Part shown: piece after piece, positions 24,098 through 34,060 of the stretch
How the letters are laid out: the number at the start of each line of letters is the position of its first letter
How positions within the stretch are numbered: position 1 is the stretch's first letter
Assembly: GCA_965207995.1 (NCBI GenBank)
Contig: OZ242299.1
Coordinates: 2,294,001-2,358,000 of the forward strand
Source of the DNA: DAOUKH01 sp965207995
Lineage (GTDB): Bacteria > Chloroflexota > Dehalococcoidia > SHYB01
Direction: 5' to 3'
Length of the DNA: 64,000 nt
Made by a program: the position numbers and the translations under genes
Notes under the pieces: model-generated
What the model was told of the DNA's origin: nothing
The model's input: only the letters and a program-made list of their open reading frames with translations
Databases searched by the model: none

Positions 24098-26665
24098 ATG
24101 GCTAGCAGGTTCGAAAAATTCTCCGAGCGCGCCCGCCGGGTTCTTTCGCTGGCCCAGGAAGAGGCCCAGCGGTTCAATCACAACTACATCGGCACCGAGC
24201 ACATCCTCCTGGGCCTCGTGCGCGAGACCGAGGGCGTGGCCGCCCGCGTGCTGTCCAATCTCGGCGTCGAGCTCACCAAGGTACGCTCCGCCGTTGAGTT
24301 CATCATCGGCCGCGGCGAGAAGTCGGTTCCCGGCGAGATCGGCCTGACGCCCCGCGCCAAGAAGGTGATCGAGCTCGCCGTCGACGAGGCCCGCCGCCTT
24401 AACCATAGTTACATCGGCACCGAGCACCTGCTCATTGGGCTGCTCCGCGAGGGCGAAGGCGTGGCCGCCGGCGTCCTCGAAAGCCTCGGCGTCACCCTCG
24501 AGAAGATTCGGAACGAGACCAGCCGCGTCCTCAGCCAGAACGCGCCCCAGTCGGCGCAATCGGGCCGCAGTGGGACGCGCACCCCCGTGCTCGATCAACT
24601 TGGGATCGACCTCACCGCCGCCGCCCGCGCCGGTAAGCTCGACCCCGTGATCGGCCGCAAGAAGGAAATCGAGCGGGTTGTTCAGATTCTTAGCCGCCGC
24701 ACCAAGAACAACCCCGTGCTCATCGGTGAGCCCGGTGTCGGCAAGACGGCCATCGTCGAGGCCTTGGCGCAGCGCATCGTCGACGGTGAGGATATCCCCA
24801 ACACCCTGCACCAGAAGCGCCTTGTCACCCTCGACATGGGCGCCCTCGTCGCCGGCACCAAGTACCGCGGCGAGTTCGAGGAACGCCTCAAGAAGGTGAT
24901 CGAAGAGATAAAAACCTCGGGCAACTGCGTCCTCTTCATCGACGAGATGCACACCATGGTGGGCGCGGGCGCCGCCGAGGGCGCCGTCGACGCGGCGAAC
25001 ATCCTCAAGCCCTCCCTTTCGCGCGGCGAGTTGCAGACCATCGGCGCCACCACCCTCGACGAGTACCGCAAGTACGTCGAGCGGGACGCCGCTCTTGAGC
25101 GTCGCTTCCAGCCGGTGCAGGTCGAGCAGCCCAGTGCCGAGGAGACCGTCGAGATCCTTCGCGGCATCAAGGTCCGGTACGAAGAGCACCACAATCTGAA
25201 GATCAACGAGGAGGCCCTCCGGGCATGCGCCAGCTTGGCTTCCCGCTACATCTCCGACCGCTTCCTCCCCGACAAGGCCATCGACCTCATGGACGAGGCT
25301 GCCTCCCGCGTGCGCATCCGAGGGACGACCACGCCCCTTTCCGTTAAAGGGGCAAGGCAGGTCCTCAACAAAGTGCACACCGAGAAGGAGGAGGCCATCG
25401 GCGGCCAGCAGTACGAGTTCGCCGCCGAGTTGCGCGACCGCGAGATACAGCTCACCGAGAAGCTCGAACAGTTGGAGCGCGACTGGAACGACGCACAGGA
25501 CGCCACCGGCCTCGAGGTCACCGAGGAAGACATCGCCGAAGTTGTCGGCATGTGGACCGGCATTCCGGTGACGCGCCTCGCGACCGAAGAGACCACCCGG
25601 CTCCTCCAGATGGAAGGCGTGCTGCACAAGCGCATCATCGGCCAGGATGAGGCGATCACCGTCATCTCACGGGCCATCCGCCGCGCCCGTGCAGGCCTGA
25701 AGGACACACGGCGCCCCATCGGCGTCTTCCTCTTCCTTGGCCCCACCGGCGTCGGCAAGACGGAGCTCGTCCGCGTGCTTGCCGAGTTCATGTTCGGCAG
25801 CGAAGATTCCATGATCCGCCTCGACATGTCCGAGTTTATGGAGCGCCACACCGTGGCCCGCCTCGTGGGCTCCCCGCCCGGCTACGTCGGCTATGACGAT
25901 GGTGGCCAGTTGACCGAGGCGGTGCGGCGCAAGAGCTATAGCGTGATCCTCTTGGACGAGATCGAGAAGGCCCACACCGACGTCTTCAACATCCTGCTCC
26001 AGATCTTCGACGACGGCCACCTCACCGACGCCAAGGGCCGGAAGGTGGACTTCCGCAACTCGATCATCGTGATGACCTCGAACATCGGCGCCGAGTTGAT
26101 CCGCCGCAATACCGCCATCGGCTTCGCGACTGGCGGCGACGAGTCGGAGGACGCCAAGCGCGCCTATGAGGTGATGAAGGAGAAGGTCACCAACGAGGTC
26201 AAGAAGGGCTTCCGCCCCGAATTTCTCAACCGGATCGACTCGCAGGTCGTCTTCCACGCCCTCGAGCAGACCCACATCGAGGAGATCGTGGGCCTGATGC
26301 TCGACCTCGTCTCTAAGGCGGTCGTCGAGAAGGGGATGGGCTTCCGCGCCACCCCCGAGGCGATGTCCTTCCTAGCGAAGGAAGGGTACGACCCCGCGTT
26401 CGGCGCCAGACCCCTCCGGCGCAAGATCCAAGACCTCGTCGAAGACCCGCTCTCCGAGGCGGTGCTCCGCGGCGAGTTCGACGTCGGGGACAACGTTGTG
26501 ATTGACGTCGAGGACGGCGAAATCAAACTTCACAAGGGCCCGGCGGCGATCCCAGAGGGCGACACCCCCGCTGCTGCGTTGCCCGCGGGAGACGAATTGG
26601 ACGAAGCTCTGCCGGAGCCGCCTGAAGGGGCCGCGGCGGGCACGGAGCCGCCGCCCGCCGGCTAG
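24098..26665 (+). CDS. clpC: ATP-dependent Clp protease ATP-binding subunit ClpC
   Basis: An 855-residue class I Hsp100 unfoldase. In order: double Clp-N repeat (1-140), AAA1 with GEPGVGKT and VLFIDEMHT, a UVR/M-domain region (EEAIGGQQYEFAAELRDREIQL) that marks ClpC rather than ClpA, AAA2 with GPTGVGKTEL, and an IGF loop (NTAIGFATGG) for docking to ClpP. The last 40 residues are a Pro/Glu/Ala-rich tail beyond the normal ClpC end. It starts 53 bp after rpsA with GGAG upstream. mcsA, mcsB and ctsR are not next to it. Confidence 0.96.
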   Translation: MASRFEKFSERARRVLSLAQEEAQRFNHNYIGTEHILLGLVRETEGVAARVLSNLGVELTKVRSAVEFIIGRGEKSVPGEIGLTPRAKKVIELAVDEARRLNHSYIGTEHLLIGLLREGEGVAAGVLESLGVTLEKIRNETSRVLSQNAPQSAQSGRSGTRTPVLDQLGIDLTAAARAGKLDPVIGRKKEIERVVQILSRRTKNNPVLIGEPGVGKTAIVEALAQRIVDGEDIPNTLHQKRLVTLDMGALVAGTKYRGEFEERLKKVIEEIKTSGNCVLFIDEMHTMVGAGAAEGAVDAANILKPSLSRGELQTIGATTLDEYRKYVERDAALERRFQPVQVEQPSAEETVEILRGIKVRYEEHHNLKINEEALRACASLASRYISDRFLPDKAIDLMDEAASRVRIRGTTTPLSVKGARQVLNKVHTEKEEAIGGQQYEFAAELRDREIQLTEKLEQLERDWNDAQDATGLEVTEEDIAEVVGMWTGIPVTRLATEETTRLLQMEGVLHKRIIGQDEAITVISRAIRRARAGLKDTRRPIGVFLFLGPTGVGKTELVRVLAEFMFGSEDSMIRLDMSEFMERHTVARLVGSPPGYVGYDDGGQLTEAVRRKSYSVILLDEIEKAHTDVFNILLQIFDDGHLTDAKGRKVDFRNSIIVMTSNIGAELIRRNTAIGFATGGDESEDAKRAYEVMKEKVTNEVKKGFRPEFLNRIDSQVVFHALEQTHIEEIVGLMLDLVSKAVVEKGMGFRATPEAMSFLAKEGYDPAFGARPLRRKIQDLVEDPLSEAVLRGEFDVGDNVVIDVEDGEIKLHKGPAAIPEGDTPAAALPAGDELDEALPEPPEGAAAGTEPPPAG

Positions 26666-26746
26666 TGGCACCTCCTTGCCGATTCTTCCTCCCTAACCGA
26701 AAGAGGAAGGCAAGGAGACTGCATCCGACAGGTTGCGCCCGCATGG

Positions 26747-26784
26747 CAGACTTTGCATAACCGGGAGAGGAGACTTTGCATAAG
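26747..26784. repeat. Two direct copies of the GCAAAG-type repeat end
   Basis: GCAGACTTTGCATAA (26747..26761) and GGAGACTTTGCATAA (26770..26784) differ at one position. Both resemble the terminal repeat of the MITE-like elements (GGAGACCCTTGCGTAA). They lie in the 285-bp gap between clpC and the DUF11 gene, with no element between them. Nothing else but the promoter at 26834..26862 is seen in this gap. Confidence 0.5.
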
Positions 26785-26833
26785 ACGCCGCCGCGATGCC
26801 GCCGTTATGGGTTGCGGAGGCGTGTTCTCAGGG

Positions 26834-26862
26834 TTGATACTCCCAAAACGATGGTGTAGAAT
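26834..26862 (+). promoter_or_regulatory. Promoter of the DUF11 surface-protein gene
   Basis: TTGATA (26834..26839), exactly 17 nt, then TAGAAT (26857..26862); each matches consensus at 5 of 6 positions. The predicted transcript starts near 26869, giving a leader of about 80 nt before ATG 26951. Confidence 0.75.
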
Positions 26863-26950
26863 CCTTGACGCTTGCAGAACCCTTGGCCCCTTATGTCTTC
26901 AGCCGAACGTCCTGCACACGTCCCCAAAGTCCTGAATAAGGATTGGTGAA

Positions 26951-29599
26951 ATGAACTTGTTCACCGGCAAACCGCTCCCTTGGATTTATGGCGGCGCGAT
27001 CGTTCTCGCCGTTATCGCCGCGATCGTTGTCGGTCTCGTGCTCGCCAGTTCTGCGTCAACGACTGGCGCGGCTTCTCCGGATTCGGCGTCGTCTTCGCCC
27101 AGCGTTGCCGGCCAGCTTCAGTCCCATGGCCCTGGTTTGGGGAATGGTCTGCCCGGCGGCGAGGTCACTGCGTCCTCCGTGGCGCCCGGCAGCCCCTCGA
27201 TCCGCGCCCAGCAATCGAACGTCACGCCGGCCAGCGTGACGATCAGCCCCGTAGAAGACTACAACCCCATCAGGAGCCAGCATACGTTCACCATTGAGGT
27301 GGAACAGGCCGACGGCTCGGCTGCCCCAGGCACCGCCGTCGAAATTATCCTTAACCGCTTCGGCGAGGCCGTCGGCGACATTGTCTCGATCGGCGGCACC
27401 GACCCCGAGAAAGTCGACAACACCTTCGGCCGCGTCACCACGGACGACAACGGTGAGGCCACCCTCACCATTACCGCGACGCGCGAAGGCGACACCGACG
27501 TCACCGCATACGTCCCCGGCATCGCCGATGCCGATGCCCACAAGGCCTTTGCCGTCAAGCATTGGGTCGACATGATCGCGACATTCCCCGCGGACGCCGC
27601 CAACCTTGTCGGCACTGAGCATCCGATGGCCGTCGCGGTCAGCCGCGTGAGCGACGGTTCGCCCTTGGCCGGCGTACCGGTTATTTGGTCGCTCACCGAC
27701 GGCACGCCGGATGCGACGCTCAACGGCCAACCGAGCGAGGTCTCCACGGTCACGGACGCCGACGGCGTCTCCAGCGTGACACTCGAACAGGTAACGCCGG
27801 CGACCGGCGACAACACCGTCTACATCAGCGTCCTGCATTCCACGGGCGACGAGCTCTACTCCAGGATCGTAACCAAGACATGGCAGGCTCCTTCCCTCAA
27901 TGTCACGAAGGACGGGCCCGCCAGCGTCGGCCTCTCCAGGACGGCCAACTACGTCATCAACGTCACCAACGAAGGCGACCGCGCGGCGACAGGCGTCACG
28001 CTCACCGACACCCTGCCCGCGGGCATGAGCTACGTGAGCGCCGACCCCGAGCCCACCGAAGTTGGCGACGGCACCGTCGTCTGGTCGCTCGGCGACCTTG
28101 CAGCCGCCGGTGGTAACGCCATGGTTTCGGTGACCCTCTCGGCCGACGCCGTCGGCGATCAGGTCAACACCGCCTCTGCCCTCTCCACGGAAGGCTTCAC
28201 CGGCGAAGGCTCCGCGACCACCATGGTCATCCCAGGCTCGCTTGCCGTGACCAAGACCGGTCCGGAGACGGCCAACATCACCGACATCGTCAACTACGAG
28301 ATCACCGTGACCAACGACGGTGAGGGCGCGCTGACCGACGTGACGCTCACCGACACCGTGCCGGAAGGACTCACCTTCTTCAGCGGTGTCCCGGGCCCGA
28401 CGGAAGGCACCACCTGGAACCTCGGCACCCTCGAGGCAGGCGACTCGCAGAGCATCATGGTCGCAGCCACGGCAGACGCCGCCGGCGACTACTCGCTGCC
28501 GGTCAGCGTCACCTCCGCCGAGGGCGCCACTGCCGACGCGAGTGTTGACACCACCATCGTCGCCCCTGACCTCGCCGTGACGAAGACCGTGTCCGCCGAT
28601 TCCTTCCTGGTCGGCGAGGAAGTCTCCTTCACGATCGAAGTTACGAACAACGGCGACGGCCCGGCGTTCAACGCCGCGGTGGTCGATACCTTGTCGGCCG
28701 ACCTCACCGTGGTCAGCTCCGATCCTGAGGCCACGGTTGCCGAGGACGGAAGCTTGAACTGGACCATCGACGAACTCGCCGCGGGCGCCTCCGCGACCTT
28801 CACGATCACCGTGACCGCCGCCGATTCCGGCGACCACACCAACACCGTGAGCGTGACGGTGCTCGATACCACCGCCACCGCCGAGGCCGCGGTTACGTCG
28901 AACACGCCGTCCATCAGCCTCGAGAAGACCGGCGGCTCGGTGATGTACACCGATGGCGAGCGCAACTACATGGTTACCGCCACCAACGACGGCGAGACCG
29001 ACCTCACCGGCGTCGTCATCACCGACACCCTGCCTGCCGGCCTGAGCTTCGTGAGTGCCGACAGCGGCGGCACGCATGCCGCCGGCGTCGTGACCTGGAA
29101 CATCGGCGACCTCGCCATGGGCGACTCGGTCACCGTAACCGTCCGGCTGAGCGGCAGTGAGGCGGGTACGCATACCAACGCCGCCTCCGTCACCAGCGAT
29201 CAGGCCGCGGCTGACAGCGCCACCTTCGATGTCGAGGTCCGTGCGGCCGCAGGCGCGTCGCTCGTAATCGTCGACGACAACGACCCCATCGGCATCGGCG
29301 AACAGACCACGTACACCATCACGGTGACCAACCAGGGCGGCGACGCTCCGATCACCGACGTCAATGTCACGGTCGTCATCCCTGACCGGCTCACGATCGT
29401 CTCCGCCGGAGATGGGTTCGTCAACGGCCAGCGGGTGACCTTCGACCTCGGCGACATCGCGGTCAGCGGCGAGGAGACGGTCACGGTAACGGTCGAGGCG
29501 GTATCCGATGGCGATGTGGTGGCCTCCGCCACGCTGACCTACGCGGAGTTCGAACAGTCGATCACCGACGAGGAAGGCACGAAGATCATCGACCGCTAA
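26951..29599 (+). CDS. Cell-surface protein with five DUF11 (conserved repeat) domains
   Basis: An 882-residue exported protein. Residues 12-34 form one hydrophobic helix (IYGGAIVLAVIAAIVVGLVLA), an uncleaved signal anchor or signal peptide, followed by a Ser/Ala-rich linker. Residues about 90-310 look like two Ig-like invasin-type (Big) domains. Five DUF11 repeats of about 110 residues begin near 316, 430, 541, 655 and 771, each with the pattern LAVTKTGP, NDGEGALTDVTLTDTVPEGL and WNLGTLEAGDS. There is no sorting signal or C-terminal anchor. The GC-rich frame is matched by a long antisense shadow, but this strand has a promoter, AAGGA ribosome site and terminator. Confidence 0.88.
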   Translation: MNLFTGKPLPWIYGGAIVLAVIAAIVVGLVLASSASTTGAASPDSASSSPSVAGQLQSHGPGLGNGLPGGEVTASSVAPGSPSIRAQQSNVTPASVTISPVEDYNPIRSQHTFTIEVEQADGSAAPGTAVEIILNRFGEAVGDIVSIGGTDPEKVDNTFGRVTTDDNGEATLTITATREGDTDVTAYVPGIADADAHKAFAVKHWVDMIATFPADAANLVGTEHPMAVAVSRVSDGSPLAGVPVIWSLTDGTPDATLNGQPSEVSTVTDADGVSSVTLEQVTPATGDNTVYISVLHSTGDELYSRIVTKTWQAPSLNVTKDGPASVGLSRTANYVINVTNEGDRAATGVTLTDTLPAGMSYVSADPEPTEVGDGTVVWSLGDLAAAGGNAMVSVTLSADAVGDQVNTASALSTEGFTGEGSATTMVIPGSLAVTKTGPETANITDIVNYEITVTNDGEGALTDVTLTDTVPEGLTFFSGVPGPTEGTTWNLGTLEAGDSQSIMVAATADAAGDYSLPVSVTSAEGATADASVDTTIVAPDLAVTKTVSADSFLVGEEVSFTIEVTNNGDGPAFNAAVVDTLSADLTVVSSDPEATVAEDGSLNWTIDELAAGASATFTITVTAADSGDHTNTVSVTVLDTTATAEAAVTSNTPSISLEKTGGSVMYTDGERNYMVTATNDGETDLTGVVITDTLPAGLSFVSADSGGTHAAGVVTWNIGDLAMGDSVTVTVRLSGSEAGTHTNAASVTSDQAAADSATFDVEVRAAAGASLVIVDDNDPIGIGEQTTYTITVTNQGGDAPITDVNVTVVIPDRLTIVSAGDGFVNGQRVTFDLGDIAVSGEETVTVTVEAVSDGDVVASATLTYAEFEQSITDEEGTKIIDR

Positions 29600-29664
29600 C
29601 CGTCGAACGGCACAGCGAGCGGCCCCGCGGAGCAGAGGCGGGACCGCGCTAGGAACAACGAAGT

Positions 29665-29699
29665 CGAGGGGGCCTCCAGCTGGAGGCCCCCTCGTTGTT
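29665..29699 (+). terminator. Intrinsic terminator after the DUF11 gene
   Basis: A perfect 15-bp palindromic stem (CGAGGGGGCCTCCAG / CTGGAGGCCCCCTCG, 29665..29694) followed by TTGTTT. Flanking AACAACGA and TCGTTGTT extend the symmetry. Confidence 0.85.
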
Positions 29700-29969
29700 T
29701 CCCTGAGGTCTCCCTCTCTACCGTAGACCTTTGCGAAATGCGAGCTGGTGGCAGGATTCTCCGTGGGGTCGAGTTGCGACTCGCCCGGTCCCCTTCGCCC
29801 TGCCCGGCGGGCGCTCACCGCGCGGGGCCGTGAGCAATCGTCGCCGAAACGTGGCGCAACGGCGGCCGAAACGCGGTGACGGTAGCGTAGCCGCCGGGAA
29901 ATCGTGACAAGATCGCGGCCAACGCCGTCCCGGCCAACGGCGCGCAACAGAGTAGCCGGGTGCCCCAAA

Positions 29970-30076
29970 CGCTCATGAACGCACACGAACGTTCACCAAC
30001 GGTCACGACTTCCACGAGCGTTCAACAGAATTGGCCCGGCCGAAAACGTTCACGAACGTTCACCAACGTCCACGAG
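29970..30076. repeat. Decameric repeat array, consensus GTTCACGAAC
   Basis: Two arrays of 10-bp units in helical phase: 29971..30018 (GCTCATGAAC, GCACACGAAC, GTTCACCAAC, GGTCACGACT and a shifted unit) and 30047..30075 (GTTCACGAAC, GTTCACCAAC, GTCCACGAG). The 18-mer CACGAACGTTCACCAACG occurs twice exactly, at 29984..30001 and 30051..30068. Each unit is itself near-palindromic (GTTC..GAAC). It lies 300-400 bp upstream of the 16S promoter. The surrounding 29700..30112 has no gene that I can support. Confidence 0.75.
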
Positions 30077-30112
30077 AAAGGCCGCACCGCGCGGCCTTGG
30101 ACCTCTCCCGCT

Positions 30113-30300
30113 GGGGAACCCTTACGCAACCCCCGCCGATGGTTGGAAAACGGTTGGGGCGGGGTGGTCTCCCCTCTCCCCCTCTGGGGGAGATTTGAGA
30201 GAGGGCACGCGCCGCCAGGCGCGCCGGAGGGGCGGATTGGAGAGGGGTGCGTCAACATCCACGGAGCCGTCAGCGCCAGTTACGCAAAGGTCTCCCTTGG
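30113..30300. repeat. MITE-like palindromic repeat (copy 2)
   Basis: The left end GGGGAACCCTTACGCAAC (30114..30130) and right end GTTACGCAAAGGTCTCCC (about 30279..30296) are imperfect inverted repeats of the family seen at 3905..4074. The left inner sequence CCCCGCCGATGGTTG matches copy 1. The hairpin CTCTCCCCCTC/GGGGGAGA with GCGCGCC-like stems is at 30170..30225. The rest of the gap to the 16S promoter (30301..30376) shows nothing. Confidence 0.7.
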
Positions 30301-30376
30301 GAGAGGCTAAGGTCGGCCCCGCCTTCGCCCCCTTTGTAAGACGGCCTCAAAGGGCTTCTCCCCTGCCCCAACAGCG

Positions 30377-30405
30377 TTGACATCAGGGCTGGAGCTTGCT
30401 ACAGT
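30377..30405 (+). promoter_or_regulatory. Promoter of the 16S rRNA gene
   Basis: A perfect TTGACA (30377..30382), 17 nt, then TACAGT (30400..30405). The transcript would start near 30412, about 107 nt before the mature 16S 5' end. Confidence 0.85.
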
Positions 30406-30470
30406 AGGCAGGTTCGACCCCGTGAGGGGAGGGCCTCGCGCGAAGAGGCCCGGCGCGCTCCGGCGCGTGG

Positions 30471-30500
30471 CGCCTTAACAAGAGAATAGTGGAAGTAAAG
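30471..30500 (+). other. 5' strand of the 16S processing stem
   Basis: These 30 nt (CGCCTTAACAAGAGAATAGT, then GGAAGTAAAG) pair with 32124..32153 downstream of 16S at about 27 of 30 positions. The long stem that loops out 16S rRNA is the usual RNase III substrate. Confidence 0.85.
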
Positions 30501-30518
30501 TAAGGTCAAGTTTGCTTT

Positions 30519-32025
<1,507 letters not shown>

Positions 32026-32123
32026 CTAGGGAGACTGGGCCCTAAGCTTCGGCCAAAGGTCCAGATCCTAGGTCGGTTCCCGGCGGCGACGCCGGGAGTA
32101 CAAGTTGGAAACGCACTTGCCCG

Positions 32124-32153
32124 CTTTACTTTCACTATTCTCCGGTTAAGGCG
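32124..32153 (+). other. 3' strand of the 16S processing stem
   Basis: CTTTACTTTCACTATTCTCC followed by GGTTAAGGCG is the near-complement of 30471..30500. It lies 98 nt after the mature 3' end and 1 nt before the terminator hairpin, which shows that the primary transcript contains 16S only. Confidence 0.85.
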
Positions 32154-32154
32154 C

Positions 32155-32184
32155 AGCCCCGGCTTTGACCGGGGCTTTCCTTTT
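32155..32184 (+). terminator. Intrinsic terminator of the 16S rRNA unit
   Basis: An 8-bp GC stem (AGCCCCGG / CCGGGGCT) with loop CTTTGA at 32155..32176, followed by TTCCTTTT. Confidence 0.85.
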
Positions 32185-32233
32185 CCACTCTGCTCCCTCT
32201 GTGCTATCCTCGGCGCTTCCAAGGAGCAAGAGA

Positions 32234-32671
32234 ATGCCGACCTACAAGCGCCTCTTCATCGCGTGGTTCTTCGTTCCTCTTCACCGCCTCCTCTTTCGGC
32301 TCTCCGGCGGCCGCATCTTCGGCCGGCTGGAGGGCGAGGGCAGCCTCGTCCTGGTGACCAAGGGGCGCAGGAGCGGCAAGCTGCGCTACTCCCCGCTCAT
32401 GTATTTCCAGTTCGAAGAGGCCGGCGACATCATTGTCATCGCCTCCAACTACGGCCAGGACCACCACCCCGGCTGGTACTTGAACCTCGCCGCCGACTCG
32501 AACGTGACCGTCGAGGTCACCGGCGAGCGGTTTGCCGCCAGGGCCCACGTGACCGAGGGCGAAGAGCGCACGGCCCTCTTCGATAAGGTGTGCGCGGCCA
32601 ATTCCCGCTTCGCCACCTACCGCGCCGGCACCGACCGCGAGATCCCCGTCGTCGCGCTCCGGCGCGCCTAG
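32234..32671 (+). CDS. F420-type nitroreductase family protein (Ddn/DUF385-like), copy 1
   Basis: A 145-residue split-barrel protein of the deazaflavin (F420)-dependent nitroreductase family. Family landmarks are LVTKGRRSGKLRYSPLMY (cofactor contact) and SNYGQDHHPGWYLNLAADSN. Members reduce enones, quinones or nitro compounds with F420H2. ATG 32234 follows AAGGAG by 8 nt. It is about 70% identical to the next paralogue, and both share the start MPTY and the end VALRR. It is the first protein gene after the 16S terminator. Confidence 0.88.
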   Translation: MPTYKRLFIAWFFVPLHRLLFRLSGGRIFGRLEGEGSLVLVTKGRRSGKLRYSPLMYFQFEEAGDIIVIASNYGQDHHPGWYLNLAADSNVTVEVTGERFAARAHVTEGEERTALFDKVCAANSRFATYRAGTDREIPVVALRRA

Positions 32672-32692
32672 CCGTCCGCGCCGGACGCTGTT

Positions 32693-32748
32693 GTGGAGCC
32701 CCCGGCAGTCTTCGACGTCATGGAAGCCGAGGCGCCGGCCGTGAACGC
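32693..32748 (+). pseudogene. Remnant of the 5' end of the MDMPI/DinB gene left by tandem duplication
   Basis: GTG 32693 begins V-E-P-P-A-V-F-D-V-M-E-A-E-A-P-A, which matches the first 16 residues of the protein at 33225..34043 (V-E-P-T-E-V-F-E-V-M-E-A-E-A-S-A). The match stops where the next gene's ribosome-site region begins. The duplicated unit therefore ran from the nitroreductase gene into the start of the gene after it. Confidence 0.75.
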
Positions 32749-32765
32749 CGGAAGGAAGCAAACAA

Positions 32766-33203
32766 ATGCCCACCTATAGACGCCTGCTTATCCTCTGGTT
32801 CTTTGTCCCGTTGCACCTCTTCCTTTTTCGACTCTCCGGCGGCCGCATCTTTGGCCGCTTGGAAGGGGATGGCAGTCTCATCCTCGTGACCAGGGGGCGC
32901 AAGAGCGGTAAGGAGCGTTCAACACCATTGTTGTATTTCGAGGTCGGCGATCCCGGCGAGTTCATTGTCGTCGCCTCGAACTACGGCCAGGACCACCACC
33001 CCGCCTGGTTCTTGAACATCGTTGCCAACCCGAGCGTCTCCGTCGAAATCACCGGCGAACGCTTCACCACTGAGGCCCGCGTCATCGAGCGCAACGAAGG
33101 CATCGCGCTCTATGACAGAGTTGCCGCCGCGAATCCTCGTTTCGCTGCCTATCGCGCCGCTACCGAACGTGTGATCCCTGCCGTCGCGCTCCGGCGCACA
33201 TAG
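32766..33203 (+). CDS. F420-type nitroreductase family protein, copy 2
   Basis: A 145-residue tandem paralogue of the preceding gene, with the same landmarks (LVTRGRKSGKERSTPLLYF and SNYGQDHHPAWFLNIVANPS). Differences concentrate in the middle and the C-terminal helix, suggesting divergence in substrate rather than loss of function. ATG 32766 has GGAAGGAAG upstream. It shares its downstream spacer (CGCCGGACG, then GTGGAGCCC) with copy 1. Confidence 0.88.
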   Translation: MPTYRRLLILWFFVPLHLFLFRLSGGRIFGRLEGDGSLILVTRGRKSGKERSTPLLYFEVGDPGEFIVVASNYGQDHHPAWFLNIVANPSVSVEITGERFTTEARVIERNEGIALYDRVAAANPRFAAYRAATERVIPAVALRRT

Positions 33204-33224
33204 GCGATCCCGCCGGACGTTACT

Positions 33225-34043
33225 GTGGAGCCCACAGAAGTCTTCGAGGTCATGGAGGCCGAGGCGTCGGCTGCCGAAGCCTTCCTTGATGGGCTTCCCG
33301 CCGAAGGTCTTGATGAGGCCTCCCCTTGCCAGGGTTGGTCGGTCGGCGACGTCATCGCCCACTTGGCCTTGGGGTCCCGTGCCTACATTTCCCGCATTCG
33401 AAGAGCGCTCGGTGAGATTCCCCCATCTCAGCGCCGCGCACCCGGTGCGGGCCGAGAGTTGATTGCCTCCGAGGCCCGCCGCATCCGTGCCGAGGCGGGC
33501 GCGGCCCTCACCGAGAACTTCAAACGCGGCAACGCCGAATTGGCCGCCTTTTTCCGCAGCCTTTCGCTTGAAAATCTCAACGTTAAACTCCGCGTCGCCG
33601 GCCTGGAGACAGAGGCCTGGTTCTTTGCCGCCCTGCGCGTCGCAGAGCTCTCAATTCACGGGTGGGATATACGACGTCCATTCGACACCCGCGTCAGCCT
33701 CTCCGAGCCGGCCGCCGCCGTTCTCTCCGACGTCCATCTGCCCCTCTTCATTCCCCTTGCAGTTAGGCCCGCCGAACACGAGTTGCGCGACGGTTATTTC
33801 CTCTTCAATTTGTCCGGCCCGACGCGCACCTTGGCCTTGCACCTCGAAGGAGGCACGCCAACCCTGGCGCCGGCCCCGCCGTCGGCGGCCGCCGACGCCG
33901 CCTTCGCCATGACCGCGGCCGACTTCGCCCTGCTGCTCTACGGCCGCGTGGGCTACGATGCGCTGCTCGCTGAGAAGCGCCTAGCGGTCAAGGGCGACTC
34001 CGATCTCGCCGCCGCCTGCGGACGTCTGTGCCGGGGCATCTAG
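33225..34043 (+). CDS. Maleylpyruvate isomerase N-terminal-like (DinB/MDMPI) protein with SCP2-like C-terminus
   Basis: A 272-residue protein of the TIGR03083 type. Residues about 8-165 form the DinB-like four-helix bundle, with metal-binding His in HLALGSRAYI and in ELSIHGWDI. Residues about 175-270 resemble the small SCP2/sterol-carrier-like domain that often follows. In Actinobacteria such proteins are thiol-dependent isomerases or transferases; the thiol here is unknown. GTG 33225 is 21 bp after copy 2 of the nitroreductase. A fragment of its 5' end is duplicated at 32693..32748. Confidence 0.8.
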   Translation: MEPTEVFEVMEAEASAAEAFLDGLPAEGLDEASPCQGWSVGDVIAHLALGSRAYISRIRRALGEIPPSQRRAPGAGRELIASEARRIRAEAGAALTENFKRGNAELAAFFRSLSLENLNVKLRVAGLETEAWFFAALRVAELSIHGWDIRRPFDTRVSLSEPAAAVLSDVHLPLFIPLAVRPAEHELRDGYFLFNLSGPTRTLALHLEGGTPTLAPAPPSAAADAAFAMTAADFALLLYGRVGYDALLAEKRLAVKGDSDLAAACGRLCRGI

Positions 34044-34060
34044 GCCCGCTGCCGGGGGTC

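Noticed and set aside
27056..29986. A 976-codon open frame on the minus strand through the DUF11 gene
   Set aside because: It mirrors the codon pattern of the GC-rich plus-strand gene. The plus strand has promoter, ribosome site, signal anchor, recognisable repeats and terminator; the minus product is low-complexity without any family.
29970..30076. A short CRISPR array
   Set aside because: The units are 10 bp with no spacers, and no cas genes are in the window.
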